Source of the DNA: Phenylobacterium sp.
GTDB taxonomy: Bacteria; Pseudomonadota; Alphaproteobacteria; Caulobacterales; Caulobacteraceae
Reading direction: 5' to 3'
Assembly (NCBI RefSeq): GCF_013822795.1
Contig: NZ_PNLB01000018.1
Span: 1 to 64,000 of the forward strand
Length of the DNA: 64,000 nt
Under the pieces are notes generated by a model, which saw only the letters and a list, made by a program, of their open reading frames with translations, ran no database searches and was not told the origin of the DNA. The translations under genes and the position numbers were made by a program. Numbering within the stretch: the stretch's first letter is position 1; each line of letters begins with the position of its first letter. Below, piece by piece: positions 20,103 through 27,693 of the stretch.

Positions 20103-20900
20103 ATGGCGCAGGCAGGTCAGATCCGGGCCGGCATCGGGGGCTGGACCTTCGAACCGTGGCGCGGGGTCTTCTATCCGCAAGGCCTCAAGCACGCCGACGA
20201 ACTGGCCTACGCCAGTCGCCATCTCACCGCGCTGGAGATCAACTCCACCTACTATTCGAGCCAAAAGCCCGAGACCTTCGCCAAGTGGGCGGCCGCCACC
20301 CCGGACGGCTTTGTCTTCACGGTGAAGGCCTCGCGGTTCTGCACCAACCGCCGGGTGCTGGCCGAGGCCGGCGAGTCGGTGGGCAAATTCCTGAACCAGG
20401 GGATCGTCGAACTGGGCGACCGGCTCGGTCCGATCCTCTGGCAGTTCATGCCGACCAAGAAGTTCGACGAGGCCGACTTCGGCGGGTTCCTCGACCTGCT
20501 GCCCACGACCCAGAACGGCCTGAAGCTGCGGCATTGCGTGGAGGTCCGCCATGCCAGCTTCGTCGATCCGAAGTTCGTGAAGATGTGCCGCGATCGCAAC
20601 GTGGCGATCTGCGTCTCGGAGAACGAGAACTACCCGCTGATCTCCGACATCACCGCAGACTTCGTCTATTCGCGGCTGCTGATGGGCTCGGACGAGATCG
20701 AAACCGGCTATGTCGCCGAAGATCTGGACGTCTGGGCCGAACGCTTCGGCGAATACTCGAAGGGGCGCGTGCCCGGCGACCTCAAGCCGATCGACCGCAC
20801 CGGCCCGGCGGAAGGCCCGCACGAAACCTTCGTGTTCTTCATTCACGAAGGAAAGGTCCGCGCTCCAGCCGCGGCGCAAGAACTGCTGAAGCGGGTCTAG
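20103..20900 (+). CDS. DUF72 domain-containing protein
   Basis: A 265-residue TIM-barrel-like protein of the DUF72 family (YecE type), whose function is unknown. The hallmarks are IGGWTFEPWRGVFYP at the N-terminus, FTVKASRFCTNRRVL, LGPILWQFMP near the middle, and a C-terminal FVFFIHEGK. The ATG at 20103 follows a GAGGAACGAG ribosome site and gives the standard N-terminus; an upstream extension overlaps the peptidase gene. It is probably cotranscribed with the M28 peptidase, without evidence that the functions are linked. Confidence 0.9.
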   Translation: MAQAGQIRAGIGGWTFEPWRGVFYPQGLKHADELAYASRHLTALEINSTYYSSQKPETFAKWAAATPDGFVFTVKASRFCTNRRVLAEAGESVGKFLNQGIVELGDRLGPILWQFMPTKKFDEADFGGFLDLLPTTQNGLKLRHCVEVRHASFVDPKFVKMCRDRNVAICVSENENYPLISDITADFVYSRLLMGSDEIETGYVAEDLDVWAERFGEYSKGRVPGDLKPIDRTGPAEGPHETFVFFIHEGKVRAPAAAQELLKRV

Positions 20901-20911
20901 CCCCATAACGC

Positions 20912-20940
20912 AAAACGCCCCCGGCCTAAGCCGAGGGCGT
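20912..20940 (-). terminator. Terminator between convergent DUF72 and TonB_C-like genes
   Basis: An eleven-base stem (20915-20925 with 20930-20940, one mismatch) with loop CTAA. On the minus strand it is followed by TTTT, so it best serves the small secreted-protein gene ending at 20975. The stem could also stop readthrough from DUF72. Confidence 0.7.
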
Positions 20941-20974
20941 GATCTGCAAGAATGCGAATTCTTGGTGCGGCTGC

Positions 20975-21283
20975 TTACGCGCCGCCGGGGAAGCGCATCG
21001 GAACCTTCACGGTGCCGGTCTTCGAACCCATGGGCAGAGCATCGGCCACGCACAGGGCGGCCTTGTCGAAGCCCTTACCAGCCTTGCTGTCTTCCAGGAC
21101 CTTGCAGCCCGACAGCTTGCCAGCCGTCGCATTGCACTCGAGCATCACCACAGCCGCGTCGCGGGTGTTGGCGTGCTTGGTCAGGCACTTCGACATGCTT
21201 TCTTGGAAGTCAGCCGCAGCCGACGCGCCGGCAAACGCCAGGCAGAGGGCGACACCGCCGCCGATTTTGATGAGATTCTTCAT
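20975..21283 (-). CDS. Small exported protein with TonB C-terminal-like domain
   Basis: A 102-residue protein. The N-terminal 24 residues are a cleavable signal peptide (GGGVALCLAFAGASAAA). The mature part has the pattern of the TonB C-terminal domain: GKLSGCKVLEDS, then GFDKAALCVADAL, then VKVPMRFPGG, matching strand-helix-strand of the periplasmic receptor-binding domain. It lacks the transmembrane anchor and Pro-rich spacer of true TonB. Three Cys in the mature chain could form disulfides. The ATG at 21283 has a good AGGAG eight bases upstream. The TonB_C assignment rests on pattern only. Confidence 0.72.
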   Translation of the reverse strand: MKNLIKIGGGVALCLAFAGASAAADFQESMSKCLTKHANTRDAAVVMLECNATAGKLSGCKVLEDSKAGKGFDKAALCVADALPMGSKTGTVKVPMRFPGGA

Positions 21284-21386
21284 GGCCCCACTCCTTTCTA
21301 GATAACGGACGCAGGCCCTGTATGGGGCATTCAGGTTAAAAGAATCTGATGGCCGAGAATTAGATTTGGTTAATCTCAAGTAAATT

Positions 21387-21404
21387 CGACAATCACAATT
21401 GTCG
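21387..21404. repeat. Perfect inverted repeat in AT-rich intergenic region
   Basis: CGACAAT (21387-21393) and ATTGTCG (21398-21404) flank CACA. It sits in the 238-base, AT-rich gap between the small TonB_C-like gene and the divergent chemoreceptor, about 100 bases from the former and 118 from the latter. It is a candidate operator for one of them. A weaker AGATT-TGGTT-AATCT repeat lies just upstream. Confidence 0.35.
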
Positions 21405-21521
21405 TGTCTTTATATCTATTGCGCACGTGAAGTCGGGGAAATGCGGAATTCCAGTGACGTTTGGTTAGCAACCTCCCGTCATTGTGAAGCTAAGGATACT
21501 ACCTAGTCGGGGGAAACTTAG

Positions 21522-23456
21522 GTGAAGCGCTTTCGGCTCGTCGACCTGCCGCTGATCGCGAAGATCGGCTTTGCGCCTGCTTTCGCACTGGTAATGCTGG
21601 CCCTGACGGCCGGCGGCGCCGTCATCATCCAACGCGGTCAAGCGGCCGACCTGAAGCAGGTCGTGCATACCGACCTGCCCAACAGCCTGCGCCTGCAGAA
21701 GGTTTCGGAGCGCATTACTGCGGTCCATGGTCAGCTCTACTTCCTGCTGACCCACCAGGCCGCCTCGATCGACACCGACAAGATTGAGGGCGCGAGCCAG
21801 GAGCTGCTGGCCGAGGTCGACGCGATCACCAAGGAAGTCCAGGCGATGGAGGCCAAGGCCCCCGCCTCGCAGAAGAAATCCTTCCAGGACCTGATCAAGG
21901 CCCTCAAGGGCACCCGCGACGCGCTGGACGTTATCGCGGCGATGATCACCACCGACTTCAGCACCGCTGCCGGTTTTGCTGCTCCGTTCGAGCAGGAATA
22001 CACGAACATGACCGGCATGCTGAACAAGATCGTCGCGGCCAACAACGCGATGACTGACGCCAACGCCAAGGCCAGCGAGAACCGCTCAGAGGCCGCGCAG
22101 ATGATCCAGATGGTCGCCGCCGTCGCCACTCTGCTGATCGCCGGCGCCCTGGCCTGGGCCCTGACCATGATGCTGCGCCGCGACGTCAAGCAGATCGCCG
22201 GCGCCACCGAGGCCCTGGCCCGCGGCGACACTTCCATCGACCTCGACAAGCTGGGCCGCAAGGACGAGCTCGGGGCAATCGTTTCGTCGCTGACCGTCTT
22301 CCGCGACAACCAGCTGCACCTCGAGAAACTGCGCGTCGAGCACGAGCAGACCGAGGCCGCCGCCGAAATCACCCGCCGCCAGAACGCCGACGCCGCCGCA
22401 GCCATCGCCGAGGAGCAGGCCATGGTGGTCAACTCGCTGGCCCGCGGGCTCGACAGCCTGGCCGCCGGCGACCTGACCTATCGCCTGAACGCCGAATTCC
22501 CGGGCGACTACCGCAAGCTGCGCGACGACTTCAACGCCGCCTCGGCCAAGCTGGAAGAAGCCATGAGCGCCATCGCCGGCGCCACCGCCTCGATCCAGTC
22601 GGGCGCGGGCGAAATCAGCACCTCGGCCGACGACCTGTCGCGCCGCACAGAGCATCAGGCCGCGACCCTGGAAGAGACCGCCGCGGCGCTGGACGAGATC
22701 ACCGCCACCGTCAACAAGACCTCGGAAGGCGCCAGCCACGGCCGCGAAGCCGTCGCCGCCGCCAAGACCGACGCCGAAGAAGGCGGCCTGGTCGTCGGCC
22801 GCGCCATCGAGGCCATGGGCCAGATCGAAAGCTCGGCCAAGCAGATCAGCCAGATCATCGGCGTCATCGACGAGATCGCCTTCCAGACCAACCTCCTGGC
22901 CTTGAACGCCGGCGTCGAAGCCGCCCGCGCCGGGGAAGCTGGCCGTGGCTTCGCGGTCGTCGCCTCCGAAGTGCGGGCCCTGGCCCAGCGCTCGGCCGAG
23001 GCGGCCAAGGAGATCAAGACCCTGATCAGCGCCTCCAGCCAGCAGGTCGCCTCGGGCGTGAGCCTGGTCGGCGAAACCGGTAAGGCGCTGGAGCGCATCG
23101 TCCGCCAGGTCGGTGAGATCTCCAACGTCGTCGGCGAGATCGCCGCGAGCGCCAAGGAAGAAGCCCTCGGCCTCGGCCAGGTGAACACCGCCGTCAACCA
23201 GATGGATCAGGTCACCCAGCAGAACGCCGCCATGGTCGAGCAGTCCACCGCCGCCAGCCGGGTGCTGGCCGACGAGGCGCAGGAACTGGCCCGTCTGGTC
23301 GCCCGCTTCCGCGTCACCGGCGGCGGCGTGCAGACCGCCACCCGCACGGTCAGCGCCCCGCGCGCCCATCAGCCTGCGTCGCGCCCGGCCACCCGCGGGG
23401 CCACGGCCCTGGCCACGGCCGCGCACGCCGACGAGGACAGCTGGGAAGAATTCTAA
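21522..23456 (+). CDS. Methyl-accepting chemotaxis protein
   Basis: A 644-residue inner membrane chemoreceptor. The first transmembrane helix is at about 12-36, a helical periplasmic sensor domain spans to about 190, the second helix is at about 195-215, and HAMP domains follow, the second near 305-350 (GLDSLAAGDLTYRL). The signalling hairpin tip is DEIAFQTNLLALNAGVEAAR. Gln- and Glu-rich stretches on both sides are probable methylation helices. The protein ends in SWEEF, the xWxxF pentapeptide that tethers CheR and CheB in other bacteria. The start is GTG at 21522. No other che genes are nearby, so it is an orphan receptor of unknown ligand. Confidence 0.94.
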   Translation: MKRFRLVDLPLIAKIGFAPAFALVMLALTAGGAVIIQRGQAADLKQVVHTDLPNSLRLQKVSERITAVHGQLYFLLTHQAASIDTDKIEGASQELLAEVDAITKEVQAMEAKAPASQKKSFQDLIKALKGTRDALDVIAAMITTDFSTAAGFAAPFEQEYTNMTGMLNKIVAANNAMTDANAKASENRSEAAQMIQMVAAVATLLIAGALAWALTMMLRRDVKQIAGATEALARGDTSIDLDKLGRKDELGAIVSSLTVFRDNQLHLEKLRVEHEQTEAAAEITRRQNADAAAAIAEEQAMVVNSLARGLDSLAAGDLTYRLNAEFPGDYRKLRDDFNAASAKLEEAMSAIAGATASIQSGAGEISTSADDLSRRTEHQAATLEETAAALDEITATVNKTSEGASHGREAVAAAKTDAEEGGLVVGRAIEAMGQIESSAKQISQIIGVIDEIAFQTNLLALNAGVEAARAGEAGRGFAVVASEVRALAQRSAEAAKEIKTLISASSQQVASGVSLVGETGKALERIVRQVGEISNVVGEIAASAKEEALGLGQVNTAVNQMDQVTQQNAAMVEQSTAASRVLADEAQELARLVARFRVTGGGVQTATRTVSAPRAHQPASRPATRGATALATAAHADEDSWEEF

Positions 23457-23481
23457 GGATAAGAAGACGTCCAGGAACCGA

Positions 23482-23508
23482 GGGGTCGCCGCGAGGCGGC
23501 CCCTTTTT
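23482..23508 (+). terminator. Intrinsic terminator of the chemoreceptor gene
   Basis: A nine-base GC stem (23482-23490 with 23495-23503, one G-U) with loop GCGA and five T residues at once after. It lies 25 bases after the stop. Confidence 0.88.
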
Positions 23509-23599
23509 CTTTGCGCCAGCGCGTTACCCGGCAGGTAATCGATCTGGGGCTTGGGGCGGAGCACGGTCGCAGAACTAAACACCCTGACCAGAGGCTCCC

Positions 23600-23923
23600 A
23601 TGTCCGCATACGCCATCGCCCACTTGCGCAACGTCGTGCCTGGCGAACCCATCGCCCAGTACCTTCACGAGATCGACTCCACGCTCGCCCCCTTCGGCGG
23701 CAAGTTCCGCATCCACGGCGGCCAGGCCGAGGTGCTGGAAGGCGACTGGTCGGGCGACCTGATCATGATCGAGTTCGCCGATCGCCAGAGCGCGCGCGCT
23801 TGGTACGCCTCGCCCGCCTACCAACAGATCCTGCCCCTGCGGACCGGCTCCTCGCAGGGCGACGTCATTTTCCTCGACGGCGTGCCCGACGATCACCGCG
23901 CGACCGACGTGCTGGAGGCCTGA
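23600..23923 (+). CDS. DUF1330 domain-containing protein
   Basis: A 107-residue protein of the DUF1330 group, a small ferredoxin-like dimeric alpha/beta-barrel fold. The hallmarks are the N-terminal MSAYAIAHLRNV strand, FGGKFRIHGG in the middle, and IEFADRQSARAWYASPAYQQILPLR, the most conserved part. The function is unknown. The gene is preceded by the chemoreceptor terminator, so it starts a new unit and may run into the dienoyl-CoA-reductase-like SDR 75 bases downstream. Confidence 0.88.
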   Translation: MSAYAIAHLRNVVPGEPIAQYLHEIDSTLAPFGGKFRIHGGQAEVLEGDWSGDLIMIEFADRQSARAWYASPAYQQILPLRTGSSQGDVIFLDGVPDDHRATDVLEA

Positions 23924-23998
23924 CCGCGCGGCCGATCACGCGCTTGACCGACGCGGCGTCAGGCCGGGCGCAGTTCCCCCATCACGGGAGGAAACGCC

Positions 23999-24916
23999 AT
24001 GGCCCAGTTCACCGCGGACGACCTGATGTTCAAGCCGGGTCTGATGACCGGCGAGCGGATCCTGATCACCGGCGGCGGCACCGGCCTGGGCAAGGTGATG
24101 GCTGAGGCGCTGCTGATGCTGGGCGCCGAAGTCTACATCTGCGGCCGCCGCGGCGGGGTGGTCGAGGCGACCGCGCAGGAGCTGATGGCCGCGCACGGCG
24201 GCAAGTGCGTCGGCCTGGCCTGCGACATCCGCGTGCCCGAAGCGATCAACGAGATGCTGGACGTCATCTGGGCCGACGGCGGGGCGCTGAGCGGCCTGGT
24301 CAACAACGCCGCCGGCAACTTCATCAGCCGCACCCAGGACCTGTCGCCGCGCGGCTTCGACGCCATCGCCAACATCGTGTTCCGCGGCTCGTTCTTCGTC
24401 ACCCTGGAGTGTGGCAAGCGCTGGATCGCCGAAGGCCGCCGCGCCTCGGTGATCTCGATCCTGACCACCTGGATCTGGAACGGCGGGCCGTTCACGGTGC
24501 CCTCGGCGATGTCCAAGGCTGGCATCGCCACCATGAGCCAGTCGCTGGCGGTCGAATGGGGCCAGCACGGCATCCGCTTCAACAACATCGCCCCCGGCCC
24601 CTTCCCGACTGAGGGCATGAGCGCCCGCCTCAACCCCAGCCAAGGTGAAGAGACAGGCGGGGCCTATTCCGACATGAGCGGCAATCCGATGGGCCGGGTC
24701 GGCGACATGCGCGAGCTGGCCAACCTGGCCGTCTATCTGCTGCACCCGCTGTCGGCCTATGTGAACGGTCAGACCATCGCCATCGACGGGGCGGCGTGGC
24801 AGGCCTCCGGCGGCAACTTCTCGCGGCTGACCGGCTGGGGCGAGACCGAATGGACGGCCGCGCGGGAGGCGATCCAGGCGACCAACGCCAAGGACCGCGC
24901 GGCCCGGACGGTCTGA
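23999..24916 (+). CDS. SDR oxidoreductase, 2,4-dienoyl-CoA reductase-like
   Basis: A 305-residue short-chain dehydrogenase. The NADP loop is ITGGGTGLGK near residue 22, followed by NNAAGNF. The region that carries Tyr-x-x-x-Lys in classical SDRs reads PSAMSKAGIATMSQSLAVEWGQ: Lys is kept but Tyr is replaced by Ser. Mitochondrial 2,4-dienoyl-CoA reductase has the same arrangement (SAxAKAG, then SLAxEWG) and uses a Tyr elsewhere, so this enzyme probably reduces dienoyl-CoA intermediates of unsaturated fatty acid oxidation. The neighbouring TetR regulator, esterase and later acyl-CoA dehydrogenase fit a lipid-catabolic context. The start has GGAGG at a good distance. Confidence 0.85.
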   Translation: MAQFTADDLMFKPGLMTGERILITGGGTGLGKVMAEALLMLGAEVYICGRRGGVVEATAQELMAAHGGKCVGLACDIRVPEAINEMLDVIWADGGALSGLVNNAAGNFISRTQDLSPRGFDAIANIVFRGSFFVTLECGKRWIAEGRRASVISILTTWIWNGGPFTVPSAMSKAGIATMSQSLAVEWGQHGIRFNNIAPGPFPTEGMSARLNPSQGEETGGAYSDMSGNPMGRVGDMRELANLAVYLLHPLSAYVNGQTIAIDGAAWQASGGNFSRLTGWGETEWTAAREAIQATNAKDRAARTV

Positions 24917-24972
24917 GCATGGTTTCCCGGCGCAGATGGTCGGTTAGTCCGAGTCCGGAGTGTTTCTCCAGC

Positions 24973-25013
24973 TTGGCTTCCGGCCCGCCCTGGACGTAAT
25001 ATGACGGGCGTCA
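24973..25013 (+). promoter_or_regulatory. Candidate promoter and operator of the TetR gene
   Basis: TTGGCT (24973-24978) and TAATAT (24997-25002) are 18 bases apart and resemble -35 and -10 elements. The inverted repeat TGACG-GG-CGTCA (25002-25013) overlaps the expected transcript start, 22 bases before the TetR start codon. This is the classic layout for TetR autorepression. Confidence 0.5.
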
Positions 25014-25034
25014 CCTTTCCGAGTCAGGCCTGAG

Positions 25035-25658
25035 ATGTCCGAAGTCGCCTATCTTCCCACCGGCAAGCGCGAGCTGACCAAGGTCGCAAACCGGCAGGCC
25101 ATCCTCGACGCCGCCCGCAAAGTGTTCGGCGAGCTCGGCTACGAAACCGCGACGGTGCGCGACATCATCCGCGGCACCGGACTGGCTGCGGGCACCTTCT
25201 ACAACTACTTCAAATCCAAGGACGAAGTTTACCTGGCCCTGGCCAGCGAGGGCGCACGGCAGTTCGCGCCGCTGCTGAAGGCGCACCGGGCGCAGTCGGC
25301 TGGCTGGGAAGAGTTCCTGAACGCCGCCATCGAGGCCTATTTCCTGTTCCTGGCCGACGCGCACAAGAGCTGGCTCAGCCAGCGCCCGCCCGGCGAAACC
25401 CAGCCCCACGTCCACGGCGAAACGCCGGAGATGGCGGCCGTCTTCAACGAGGTCCGCGAGGCCATCGTCGAGGAGATGGCCAACGGCGGCGCGCCGGTCA
25501 CCGACCCCGACTACCTGGCCGCCGCCTGCATCGCAGTCGCCCGCGACGTCGGCGAGAAGATGCTGGCCCGCCGTCCGATCGACACCAAGGGCGCGACCGC
25601 TTTCGCGGTGGCGATGATCCAGGGCGGACTGAAGGGCCTGCAGCAGGCGGAGGGCTGA
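25035..25658 (+). CDS. TetR/AcrR family transcriptional regulator
   Basis: A 207-residue regulator. The N-terminal helix-turn-helix (residues about 20-65) has the family pattern AILDAARKVFGELGYETATVRDII followed by GLAAGTFYNYFKSKDEVY. The rest is a helical ligand and dimer domain with no recognisable ligand. The downstream esterase starts five bases after its stop, and the quinone-oxidoreductase gene overlaps that, so the regulator probably heads an operon and controls it and perhaps the upstream SDR. An inverted repeat overlapping its promoter suggests autoregulation. Confidence 0.92.
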   Translation: MSEVAYLPTGKRELTKVANRQAILDAARKVFGELGYETATVRDIIRGTGLAAGTFYNYFKSKDEVYLALASEGARQFAPLLKAHRAQSAGWEEFLNAAIEAYFLFLADAHKSWLSQRPPGETQPHVHGETPEMAAVFNEVREAIVEEMANGGAPVTDPDYLAAACIAVARDVGEKMLARRPIDTKGATAFAVAMIQGGLKGLQQAEG

Positions 25659-25663
25659 TCAGG

Positions 25664-26716
25664 GTGGCGAACGTCCAGCGCGCCTTTGCTCGAACCCTGC
25701 TGTCGCTGCCATCTCCGATCCTGCGCCTGATGTCCGGGGGCGCGGCCGTCTATCGCGGCGGCCGCACGCTGGACCCGCGTTTCCAGTTCATGGCCGCCCA
25801 GGCCGCGCGCGTGCCCGCCATGAGCGCCCTGTCGCCCGAGGAGGCCCGCCGCACCACCGCCGAGGGCGGCAAGGTCTATGGCGGACGCCCGGAGCCGGGC
25901 GTCCGCGCCGAACCGCTGACCATCCCGTCGGCCGAGCGCGAGATACCCGCGCGCCTCTACCGGCCCGAGCAGCAGGATCCGGCCGCGCCGGCCATCGTCT
26001 TCGCGCACTTCGGCGGCGGAGTGATCGGCGACCTGGAGACCAGCCACGCCTTCTGCGGCATCCTGGCCAAGGTGGCCCGCGCGCCGGTCGTGTCGGTCGA
26101 ATACCGCCTGGCGCCCGAGCACCGCTTCCCGGCCGGCCTGGAGGACGTGCTGGCCGCCTATCGCCATGTCCGCGACAACGCCGCCCGGTTCGGCGCGCCG
26201 GCCGGCCAGGCGATGATTGGCGGCGATTCCATGGGCGGCAACTTCGCCGCCGTGGTCTGCCAGGAGCTGGCCCGAACCGGCGAGCCGCAACCTGCGCTGC
26301 AGCTGCTGATCTATCCGTGCGTCGACGTCGCCAGCCAGAGCGCCTCGATGACCACCTATGCCGAGGCCTTTCCGCTGTCGCGGGCGATGATGGACTGGTT
26401 CATGGGCCACTATATGGGCCCCGACGCCGACCCGGCCGATCCGCGGCTGTCGCCGATCCGTCAGGAGCATCTGGCCGGACTGGCGCCGGCGGTCGTGGTC
26501 ACCGCCGGCTTCGACCCGCTGGTCGACCAGGGCGAGGCCTACGCCCGGCGCCTGCGCGCCGCGGGCGTGCCGGTGCTCTATCGCTGCTATGACGCCATGG
26601 CCCACGGCTTCACCGCCTTCACCGGCGTAGTGCCGTGCGCCGACGTGGCGTGTCGGGAGATTGCGGGCCTGGTCCGCGAGGGTCTGGAGGGACGTATTGC
26701 GCGCGCTGCTGGTTGA
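25664..26716 (+). CDS. Alpha/beta hydrolase, hormone-sensitive-lipase family esterase
   Basis: A 350-residue carboxylesterase. The oxyanion motif is AHFGGGVIGDLE, a variant of HGGG with an inserted Phe. The nucleophile elbow is GGDSMGGN (Ser), the acid is in GFDPLVDQGEAY and the His in MAHGFTAF, so the triad is intact. The N-terminal cap region, about 100 residues, is typical of the HSL group. Translation starts at GTG 25664, five bases after the TetR stop. The physiological ester is unknown; the context suggests lipid or xenobiotic ester turnover. Confidence 0.9.
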   Translation: MANVQRAFARTLLSLPSPILRLMSGGAAVYRGGRTLDPRFQFMAAQAARVPAMSALSPEEARRTTAEGGKVYGGRPEPGVRAEPLTIPSAEREIPARLYRPEQQDPAAPAIVFAHFGGGVIGDLETSHAFCGILAKVARAPVVSVEYRLAPEHRFPAGLEDVLAAYRHVRDNAARFGAPAGQAMIGGDSMGGNFAAVVCQELARTGEPQPALQLLIYPCVDVASQSASMTTYAEAFPLSRAMMDWFMGHYMGPDADPADPRLSPIRQEHLAGLAPAVVVTAGFDPLVDQGEAYARRLRAAGVPVLYRCYDAMAHGFTAFTGVVPCADVACREIAGLVREGLEGRIARAAG

Positions 26717-27674
26717 GGAACTGAAGCCCGAGTACGGCGGCTGCGTCCTGAAGGAAATCGACACCCCGGCCCCCGGTCCGGGCGAAGTGCAGATCAAGGT
26801 GCGGGCGGCGGCGGTGAACTTCCCCGACCTGCTGCAGACCCGCGGCGAGTACCAGCACAAGCCGCCCCTGCCGTTCATTCCCGGCATGGAGATCGCCGGC
26901 GAGGTCAGCGCCCTGGGCGAAGGCGTCGACCAGTTCCAGATCGGCGAGGCCGTGGTCGGCGGGGCGCGTATCGGCGGCTTCTCGGAATACGCGGTCACGC
27001 CGGCCGCGGGCCTGCGGCGCAAGCCCGAGGGCCTGTCGTTCAGCCAGGCCGCCGGCTACGCCACCGCCTATCTGACCGCCTATGTCTCGCTGGTGCGCCG
27101 CGCGGCGGTGCAGCCCGGCGAATGGGTGCTGGTGCATGGCGCGGCCGGCGGCGTCGGCCTGGCGGCGGTGGATCTCGCCAAGCACCTGGGCTGCAAGGTC
27201 ATCGCCGCCTCGGCGTCGGACGACAAGCTGGCCATCGTACAACGCGAGTACCAGCCGGACGCGGTGGTGAACGTCAGCGGCGGCTTCCGCGAGAAGGTCA
27301 AGGAGATCACCGGCGGGCGCGGGGCGAACGTGATCTACGATCCGGTCGGCGGCGACGTGTTCGACGAGAGCACCCGCTGCATCGCCTTCGACGGCCGCCT
27401 GCTGGTGGTCGGCTTCGCCTCGGGCCGGCTGCCGGTGCTGCCGGTGAATATGGCCCTGATCAAGGGCTTCTCGGTGATGGGCGTGCGGGCCGGCGAGTAC
27501 GGCCGCCAGTTCCCCGAGAAGGGCCGCGAGAACCAGGCTGCGATCTGGGACCTGGCCGCCAAGATGAAGCCGCGGGTCGACCAGGAGTATCCGCTCAGCG
27601 ACTGGCGCGCGGCCTTCGACTCGCTGGCCGACCGCAAAGTAGTGGGCAAGACCATCGTCAGGCCGGACCTCTGA
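26697..27674 (+). CDS. NADPH:quinone oxidoreductase family (MDR superfamily) protein
   Basis: A 325-residue zinc-free medium-chain reductase. GHE-type zinc ligands are absent; the Rossmann loop is VHGAAGGVGLAAVDLAK, and FIPGMEIAGEVSALG is the family's N-terminal signature. The start is taken as TTG at 26697 because GGAGG lies six bases upstream and homologues begin close to RALLVEEL; this overlaps the esterase end by 20 bases and implies coupling. It probably reduces quinones or enones. Members of this family also include enoyl-thioester reductases, so a fatty-acyl role is possible. Confidence 0.88.
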   Translation: MRALLVEELKPEYGGCVLKEIDTPAPGPGEVQIKVRAAAVNFPDLLQTRGEYQHKPPLPFIPGMEIAGEVSALGEGVDQFQIGEAVVGGARIGGFSEYAVTPAAGLRRKPEGLSFSQAAGYATAYLTAYVSLVRRAAVQPGEWVLVHGAAGGVGLAAVDLAKHLGCKVIAASASDDKLAIVQREYQPDAVVNVSGGFREKVKEITGGRGANVIYDPVGGDVFDESTRCIAFDGRLLVVGFASGRLPVLPVNMALIKGFSVMGVRAGEYGRQFPEKGRENQAAIWDLAAKMKPRVDQEYPLSDWRAAFDSLADRKVVGKTIVRPDL

Positions 27675-27678
27675 CCTA

Positions 27679-27693
27679 TATAGTCGGGTCATG
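27679..27693 (+). promoter_or_regulatory. Possible -10 element giving a leaderless aminopeptidase transcript
   Basis: TATAGT at 27679-27684 is followed by CGGGTC and then the ATG. A start seven bases after the -10 would fall on the A of the ATG, and there is no Shine-Dalgarno sequence. The mcd gene has the same TATAGTCGGG context. No convincing -35 is visible. Confidence 0.35.

Noticed and set aside
21801..23400. Long minus-strand frame under the chemoreceptor as a Gly-rich protein
   Set aside because: Antisense of a repetitive Ala- and Glu-rich coiled coil gives an open Gly- and Val-rich frame by codon bias alone.
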